Source: Protopterus annectens
Lineage: Eukaryota; Chordata; Ceratodontiformes; Protopteridae
Reading direction: 5' to 3'
NCBI RefSeq assembly: GCF_019279795.1
Contig: NC_056743.1
Span: 923,819,436-923,883,435, forward strand
DNA: 64,000 bases
The notes below the pieces were generated by a model. The model made no database searches, was not told the origin of the DNA, and saw nothing but the letters and a program-made list of their open reading frames with translations. Numbering within the stretch: position 1 is the stretch's first letter; every line of letters begins with the position of its first letter. Of this stretch, positions 57,461 through 64,000 are shown piece after piece. The position numbers were made by a program, and so were the translations under genes.

Positions 57461-58350
57461 AGCTAGATTCAGCAGGCCTGGATCTAGTCTATGCTACAGA
57501 AAACAAGGTGTACCAATTTCAGTAAGATACAGTTCAAATATTCAGGTACTATAAACCTTTAACCAGAAATTCCCAGCTCAGAAGGGCAGAGTCCAGCCTC
57601 TTCTCCCACAAGAGTGCAGACCACAAACCTTCTTAATGTAAAATAACTGGCCTGAAGCCCAAGTGCTTAAACCAGAACTAATACACTTTAAGAATAACAT
57701 ACACTGGGCAATCAATCAGCAGTTCCCAACTTAGAAGGATGAAAGCTACCTGTCCTGCCACCACAGTGCATGCCACAAACCTTCCTAATGTAAAACAACT
57801 GGTCTGAAGCCCAAGGGCTTAATCCAAAAGACTTCGAATGATAGCTACACTTTAATCAAGTTACTACAAAGCAGTAATAAATACAACTGAATACTTTAGA
57901 GAATGCCTGGATTAGTGCTCAAGTTACACAAACAAAGCTAGATCCAGCAGGCCCGAATCCAGTCTATGCCACAGCAAACAAGGCGCACCAACTTCAGTAA
58001 GAAGCAGTTCAGATATGCATGCACTATAAGCCTTTAACCAGAAATTCCCAGCTCAGAAGGGCAGAGTCCAGCCTCTCCTCCCACAAGAGTGCAGACCACG
58101 AACTCTCTTAATGTAAAATAACTGGCCTGAAAGCCCAAGTGCTTAAACCAGAATTAATGCACTTTTAGAATAACAGACACTGAGCCCTCAATCAGCAGTT
58201 CCCAACCTAGAAGGATGTAAGCTACCTGTTCTGCCACTACAGTGCAGACCACAAACCCTCTCACTGCAAAACAACTGGTCCAAAGCCCAAGTGTTTAAAC
58301 CAAAAGGCTTAGAATGAGTTACACCAAGCAGTAATAAATACAACTGAGTA
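57461..58350 (-). repeat. Tandem monomers in CR1-A 5' UTR
   Basis: Two units of about 470 bp (57461-57930 and 57931-58350) start with agctaga.tccagcaggcc and share most of their length. Each unit contains two half-units of about 235 bp, each marked by a (g)cccaagtgcttaa-type word (57659, 57810, 58134 and 58287). Repeated 5' monomers are known as promoters in mouse L1; that role here is inference. Confidence 0.8.
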
Positions 58351-58440
58351 CTTTTAAGATGATGCAAAAGTAAAATAAAGTAGGTAGAAACACAAGTACA
58401 GTAAAAGCAGATGAAGAAGAAATGAAGCAGATGAAAAGAA

Positions 58441-59025
58441 GTAGTATGTGTATTAAAATCCATGACACACATGCCAACCTTGCCACATGCACACTTGATG
58501 CAGTTATAGCTACTGAAACCTGGTTAAAATGGAAATAAAGGATACTGAGATCACCCCCAAGGATACAATATACTCAAGCATGACAGGCAAAACAAGCATG
58601 CAGGTGGTGTAGCAATCATCTATAAAAATTCCCTAGCCATCAACTTACTTCCACAGGAAATTCCCAAATTTAACAATACTCAACTTCTAATAACACTCCT
58701 AAAAACAATAGAAAAACTATGTTTAACATCAGTTTATATACCACCACAAAATAACATTGATACTGCTGAAAGCATCCTGCACTGGATATCCCAACAAATT
58801 AGCAATGAAACTATAATACTTGGAGACTTAAATATAGACTTGCAACTCATAAATTCCAGTACCCCCACTGAATCCATAAACTTGTGCAACCTCAGACAGT
58901 TAATAATCACACATACATCAACAGAACTTCAGGGAGACACTCAACATTAGACTGGATTCTCACAAACAAACCATACAAAATGACAAAAGTAGGCTGACTC
59001 TTAGATAGCATAAGTGACCACATAC
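58441..59025 (+). pseudogene. L2-like LINE 'X': endonuclease part
   Basis: The plus-strand translation gives AVIATETWLKW (catalytic Glu, about 58515-58545), then GVAIIYKNSLAINLLPQE, LTSVYIPPQNN, ETIILGDLNIDLQ (Asp, about 58810-58845) and DSISDHIP (Asp-His, about 58998-59020). It spans several frames. This is the APE endonuclease of an L2/CR1-type LINE. The sequence breaks off after SDHIP and RT-side sequence resumes at about 62765. Confidence 0.7.
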
Positions 59026-59301
59026 CAAGTCAGGACACAGGGAATGACCACCATAGTTGCCCTACAGTTTTCTACAGTTCTGAATCATGGTAATATTCCA
59101 CTCAGAATTTGAGTTACAATAAAAGGAATGACTACCAAAATTGCCCTGCTGATACCTATTTTTCTGTGCTGTGGTTATCACTCACTCAAAAGTCATTTGT
59201 CAGGACACAGGAGAGGACCACCACAGTTGTCCTACAGTGTATGTCTCAACTGTTTTAACTGCAATCTATAGAATTACATGCAATTTACCTAGTTTATAAT
59301 A

Positions 59302-60645
59302 CATTTGGCTGTGGCATACACACTGTATTTGACCTGTTTTTGCTTATCCCTCTCCCACTCCAGTTTCCAATCAGTCACATTTTATTTTACCTCACTTTTG
59401 TTTTACAACTTGGTCAGAACATCATATATTGACCTGTGAGTTTAAGGTAACTGTGAAGTGACCTGGCTGATTTTTTTTAACTGGTCCTCTGTAAAACAGC
59501 CTCGTGGTTCTCGCTATTTGCTTACCCCTTTAAGGTTTTCTCCACTCTACAATGATCAATCTTGCTTAGCATATTTTTCCGCACCTCCCACCCCCTTTTA
59601 CATCAGTATGGAGTTTACTTAGCCCTTCACTGTAAAGGGTGCCATTTTTAAACCCCTTTCAATATAGACTTTAGCTGTTTCTTGGTGTCTTATAGATAGT
59701 GTGCGCACCACGTTAGTCAGGTATTTACTGTGCCTTTGTTAATACAGACTTAGTAATACCCTTGTTTTGGCCAGCATATCTGCATTACAAGTGAAATTTT
59801 CTTAGATTTAATTCTATGTTTATTTTATCGGCTTCTATGGTGTTCTACATTGTGGCTCATTTCAAGGAGTTTGACTGGATCGCAACCTGAATTTTGTATT
59901 GTAGCATCAGTATACAACTGTTTAACTCTGTTTTTTTACATGTGTTCAACAGAACGATAACTGCTCTGGCTCATAGTGATAAAACTTTTAACAATTTTCT
60001 TACTAGTATTTCTACTGTTGACTGCAAGTGTTTACATAATTATTTCATTGCATTTGGGATTGTAATATTTCTAGTATGTTTAGCTGCTAGTATTGTATAT
60101 TCTTGCAGTTTTAATTGCCTAACTCTATAGCTTATTTGTCTTTTTTATTTTAATGTGAATTGATACTTCCTTGAATAGCTGTTACCTACCTTAAACTATT
60201 CTTGTAATATTTCTAGTATGTTTAACTGCTAGTATTGTATATTCTTGTAGTTTTAGTTGCCTAACTCTATAGCTTGTCTGCCTTTTTTTATTTTACTGTG
60301 AACTGTCATTTAAATGCATCTTTAAGCTGTATACGTTTCTGCTATATACTTAGTTTGTACAGTATTTATTCATTATTTCTAACATTGTCTGTTGCTTCTT
60401 GTTGCTTTGTTATTGACCCTTTACCTTATTTTCCTATTTGGCTGTAGCATGCACACCATCTCCGACCTGTTTTTGCTTACCCTCTCTCCCCATTCCATTT
60501 TCCAATCAGTCACATTTTATTTTAAGTCACTTTTGTTTTACACCTTGGTCAGATCATCATATATTGACCTATGAGTTTAAGATAACTGTGAGATGATCTG
60601 GCTGATTTTTTTAACTGGTTTGTTTGCCTCGCCTCGTGGTTCTTC
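59302..60645. repeat. Direct repeats in 5' UTR of Y
   Basis: A 210-bp segment at 59302-59515 (tttggctgtggcatacacac ... gcctcgtggttct) recurs at 60437-60645, offset about 1134 bp. A shorter pair of about 90 bp lies at 60066-60150 and 60210-60295 (gtaatatttctagtatgttt ...). A third pair (caggacacag.ga.gaccacc) is at 59034 and 59200. Confidence 0.75.
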
Positions 60646-61199
60646 CTGCTTTTTTCGCCCTTGCTATGGTCATGCTCACTCTGCTCCTCTACCCTACCCC
60701 CTTTCCCACCCACCCCTGCATCAATTATCTTTATAGGTAACCATCTATAGCCCATCCCCTCAAACTCCATCTTCCTGAATTCTTCACTCAATCTGATCTT
60801 ACCTCTATTACCCTTAACCCCTCCTATTACAGTACATACTATACCTACTACTTCCTTCCCACACTTAGTACTCCCATCCCCCCTCTTACTTAACTCACTG
60901 TACTTTTCCTATTCACATGCTTCACCACCTCTCTTTACTCTGTACCCCACCATACTCCTCCTTCTCTTTTCATCCCTTCTTCTTCTCCTATCTAACCTCA
61001 CCTCCTATCACACTCAACTATACCTGCATCCCAATACTCCTACCTACTCTCATCATACTATGAATACCAACAGACACTACTCCTCTCCCATATCAACTGC
61101 ACTCTTCTTCTCCACTGCATACACTCTTTCAAAAGTAAAACTGTCCCCAAAGCCTACCTCACAGACAGGCAAGCTGTCAAATAACTGCTCTATCTCCTT

Positions 61200-62135
61200 T
61201 TCTCCCCATCAAAATGGGTGTTCCACAAGGCTCAATTCTTGGCCCCCCCTTCAGTTTAACATCTTCACAAACCAACTTCACACATCCTGTCCTCAGTCAT
61301 CTCTCATACAATATTCATATGACTCTACTATCATCTCCATTGCTGACAACCCCTCTGATCTGCACACCCTGACACAAACTTCATTCAACCTCACTGAAAC
61401 TTGGTTTACTGACAACCAACTTATACTTAACCCCCAAAAAATGAAACTACTTCTCTTCTTCCCTATATTCCTCTACCATCTTAAATCCTCTTTCACCATC
61501 TCTTAACAACACTACTATTACAGCTGTTACTGACACTAAGCTCCTCAGAGCAATCATAGATGAGCAACTTAAATTTGACCTCCATTTACATTACTGTAGC
61601 AAGAAAACCCACCAAAAGCTAGTACTACTGTACAGGAACAAAAAAGTCTTCACACCTAACTCCAGAATCTCACTGGCCCAAGCTTACCTTCTTCCTAACC
61701 TATTCTACAGCTCTCAAATTTTAACTAACTTACAGTCCTCTCTACTTTCCAAACTCGAAACTACCTAGAATAAAGTAGCCAAATTTTCAGCTAATCAACA
61801 TTCAAAATATCACCACTGTTATGCTCTCAGAACACTCAACTGGCTAGAGTTTCCTAACCAGCTCTTATTCACTCAACTTCTCATTATCCATTCCATCCTT
61901 AACAAGCCCTCTGCCTGCCCTAACTTATCCTCTCTTCTCTCCCTATATAATCTCTGTTGACCCCTCAGAAGCTCAGATAAATGTCTCTTACAGGTATATA
62001 AAGATAAAAAATCCATCGAACATAGTCTTTATAGCTATCTTCCTGCTCTTTCATGGAACAAGCTCCCCTTGTGCCTTAGATCAATTACCCAAGTCCAAGA
62101 ATTTAAGAAAACTCTAAAAAAATTACCTAAATAGC
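61200..62135 (+). pseudogene. Y reverse transcriptase, C-terminal half
   Basis: MGVPQGSILGPP (about 61210-61245) opens the region. A frameshift leads to IQYSYDSTIISIADNPSDL, where the YADD box has become YSYDS, then WFTDNQLILNPQKMKLLLF, a second frame with KLLRAIIDEQLKFDLHLHY, and LSWNKLPLCLRSITQVQEFK near the end (about 62050-62110). The blocks match L2/CR1-type RTs. Confidence 0.75.
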
Positions 62136-62536
62136 ACCTGGACTTGTTACTGCAATCACCCTACTTGAATCTCTTCCCTCTCTCCTCTCCTTTCTTCCTC
62201 TAAATATATTTTCTTTTACATCTTCCTCAAAAAAATTGATGACAATTGTCTCCTACTTCTCTCTGACCTCCTTCACCTCTTCACTTATAGTAATATACTG
62301 TATTCTTCCTGCAATTATTTTTAATTATCCTCACAGTCCACCTAGTAAAAAAAATAAATGCCTTTGTATGCACATTTGTCCTCTAAGGATAATCTAAACT
62401 GCATTCTCATTTTCTTTTCTGACTACTTTAGTCACTATCCACATCAATACTTACCATTTTCGTCCTATTGTTTTCTTTTCTTTTCACATTTCTCTTTGTC
62501 TTGTACTACAAGGAATATCTTGCTAGTCTACTTTAT

Positions 62537-62637
<101 letters not shown>

Positions 62638-62764
62638 ATTCTTCTTCTATACTGTAATTTTTATTGTTTATTTTTTTCTGTGGATCTTTTCCCCTCAAGC
62701 CTCCTCTGAAAAAGGGCTCTAGCTCACTCAGACTATCCCGGTAAACACATGTCAAATAAATAAA

Positions 62765-64000
62765 TAACTCAAGACAACCTAGAAAAACATATTACATATT
62801 ATCAAATATAAAATACAACTAATTTCAACAAAGATATTTTCAATGAAACACTAAAACAATACAACTGGAATGTACTTAGAACAATGCCAGTAGATGCTGC
62901 TGCAAAACACTTTAATAACATATTCTTATAAACCTTAAATAATCTAGCACCAGTCCATAATAAAAGAGTAAAGTCCAACCCTTGCACCATGGCTGACAAA
63001 AGAAACAAAAAAAAATCATGATAAAAGGGGTAAAGCCTGGAAAAATTTAAATAAAAATAGAACTCAAAATGCCTTCCAGCAATTGAGACATCTTAGAAAC
63101 CTTGCAAAACTCCGTGTCAAACAGGATAAGCAAACATACTATACCAACTTACAAGACCAACATATAACACAAAACCTGTTTGGTCATCACTAAATAAACT
63201 ACTACACCTTGGCAAGATCACCACTCCCTCTCCAAAAACAGACACTATGACTATATCCCCATCCAGTTTAATTCCTACTTTATACAATCAGTACTATCTC
63301 TCTTATACCCTAATAAATGTGCCCCCCTCTCTCTACCCCTGTTCAATCGAAACTACTCAGAGCTCTTCAATTTTAGTCCAGTATCTACCTCACTCATAAT
63401 GAAGTTGCTCCTTAACATAAAAACTACTTTCATAGTTGTAGACCAACTACCATCAGACTACCTAAAAAAGCCACAGATTATAGCCTTCCCTGTGTTTACA
63501 CTAATTAATAGGTCAATAGCGGAAAGATATATCCCATCACTGTAGAAAAAAAATCCTACATCATAAGACTGCACAAAGGTGGCACATCTACAGAGTTTAA
63601 TAACTAGAGACCAATAGCGATTCACTCGCCCATCTTAAAACATTAGAGAAATGCATCCATATGTAGCCCATGCAATAACTAAGCTCAAATAACCTGCTCT
63701 CAGAAAAACAACATGGCTTTAGGCCCCAGCACAGCACCACTACTGCACTACTACATTTTTCCAGTATAAAAAAAACAACACAGAAACAATGGTCTGCTTG
63801 TGTCCACCATGTTCTTAGACTTATCAAAGGCATTTGATACTGTTTCAAAACAACTGCTTGTTCAACTCTCCTCAATAGGACTTTCACAATACACCTTGTT
63901 ATGGTTTCTTAGTTACCTATCTGGAAGGGAACAAGCCATTAAATGGCAACAGACTTATTCATGTTTTCAACAAGTTACTACAGGTGTCCCTCATGGCTCT
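62765..64000 (+). pseudogene. L2-like LINE 'X': linker and RT (runs off right edge)
   Basis: The first part is the post-endonuclease linker (NETLKQYNW, then an Asn/Lys-rich stretch ending QTYYTNLQDQ). The RT follows: PSDYLKKPQIIAFPVFTLIN (about 63450-63505), SEKQHGFRPQHSTTTALL (about 63700-63755), FLDLSKAFDTVSKQLL (about 63810-63860), FLSYLSGREQAI and VTTGVPHGS at the window edge. Ser-Lys-Ala-Phe-Asp holds the first catalytic Asp. Frameshifts are present. Confidence 0.7.

Larger units (their letters stand above)
53232..58440 (-). mobile_element. CR1 family A, copy 2 (full length with repeated 5' UTR)
   Basis: On the minus strand: a 5' UTR of about 1.3 kb made of repeated monomers (57160-58440), ORF1 (57140-56167), ORF2 (56210-53352) and a 3' UTR ending in TATGAACC repeats at 53232-53252. 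It is the best preserved CR1 of the window; its longest frame is 330 codons. The 5' end is placed where the repeats stop and endonuclease sequence of another LINE begins on the plus strand. Confidence 0.9.

Overview
This window looks like intergenic or intronic DNA from a large, repeat-rich vertebrate genome, and I could not recognise a single host exon in it. Nearly everything that can be identified is a mobile element or its wreckage. The mix is CR1-type non-LTR elements with an esterase in ORF1, tyrosine-recombinase DIRS elements, Penelope-like elements (PLEs) with GIY-YIG endonucleases, Tc1/mariner, hAT-like MITEs, a tRNA-headed V-SINE and an RTE-like LINE. That points to a fish or amphibian-grade vertebrate, and a giant-genome lineage such as lungfish or salamander would fit. 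The species assignment is inference, not something the sequence proves.

Layout. 1-4050 (-): a DIRS element running off the left edge (gag, RT, RNase H). 4770-7419: a PLE with inverted arms and a 17-bp target duplication, itself invaded by a CR1. 8080-8342: a MITE. 9985-13824 (-): a second, diverged DIRS element with gag, RT, RNase H region and tyrosine recombinase all recognisable. 14455-16050: a hAT-like MITE split by an RTE-like LINE, which is split by another MITE. 17455-20304: a Tc1 element split by a PLE. 21182-27831: a V-SINE, two hAT-type MITEs and a nearly complete CR1 (family A). 31545-37116: a CR1 broken by an LTR-like insertion, after which a 1917-bp block was duplicated in tandem. 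39578-51250: two more CR1 copies of family B, a PLE hit twice by V-SINEs, and another PLE. 52130-64000: an L2-like LINE, probably interrupted by a full CR1-A (53232-58440) and then by a second L2-like element (about 59026-62760).

How the parts relate. The window is a record of successive insertions: at least six elements sit inside older ones, and several junctions carry target duplications that date the order. Two CR1 lineages coexist and differ in their 3' octamer repeat (TATGAACC in A, TATGATCC in B). The main leads for new biology are hammerhead-ribozyme-like motifs in the PLE ends, repeated monomers in the CR1-A 5' UTR, and two MITEs that share a core but not their ends. All coding regions are broken by stops or frameshifts, although ORF1 of the CR1-A copy at 22.6-26.6 kb is only one nonsense codon away from being open.
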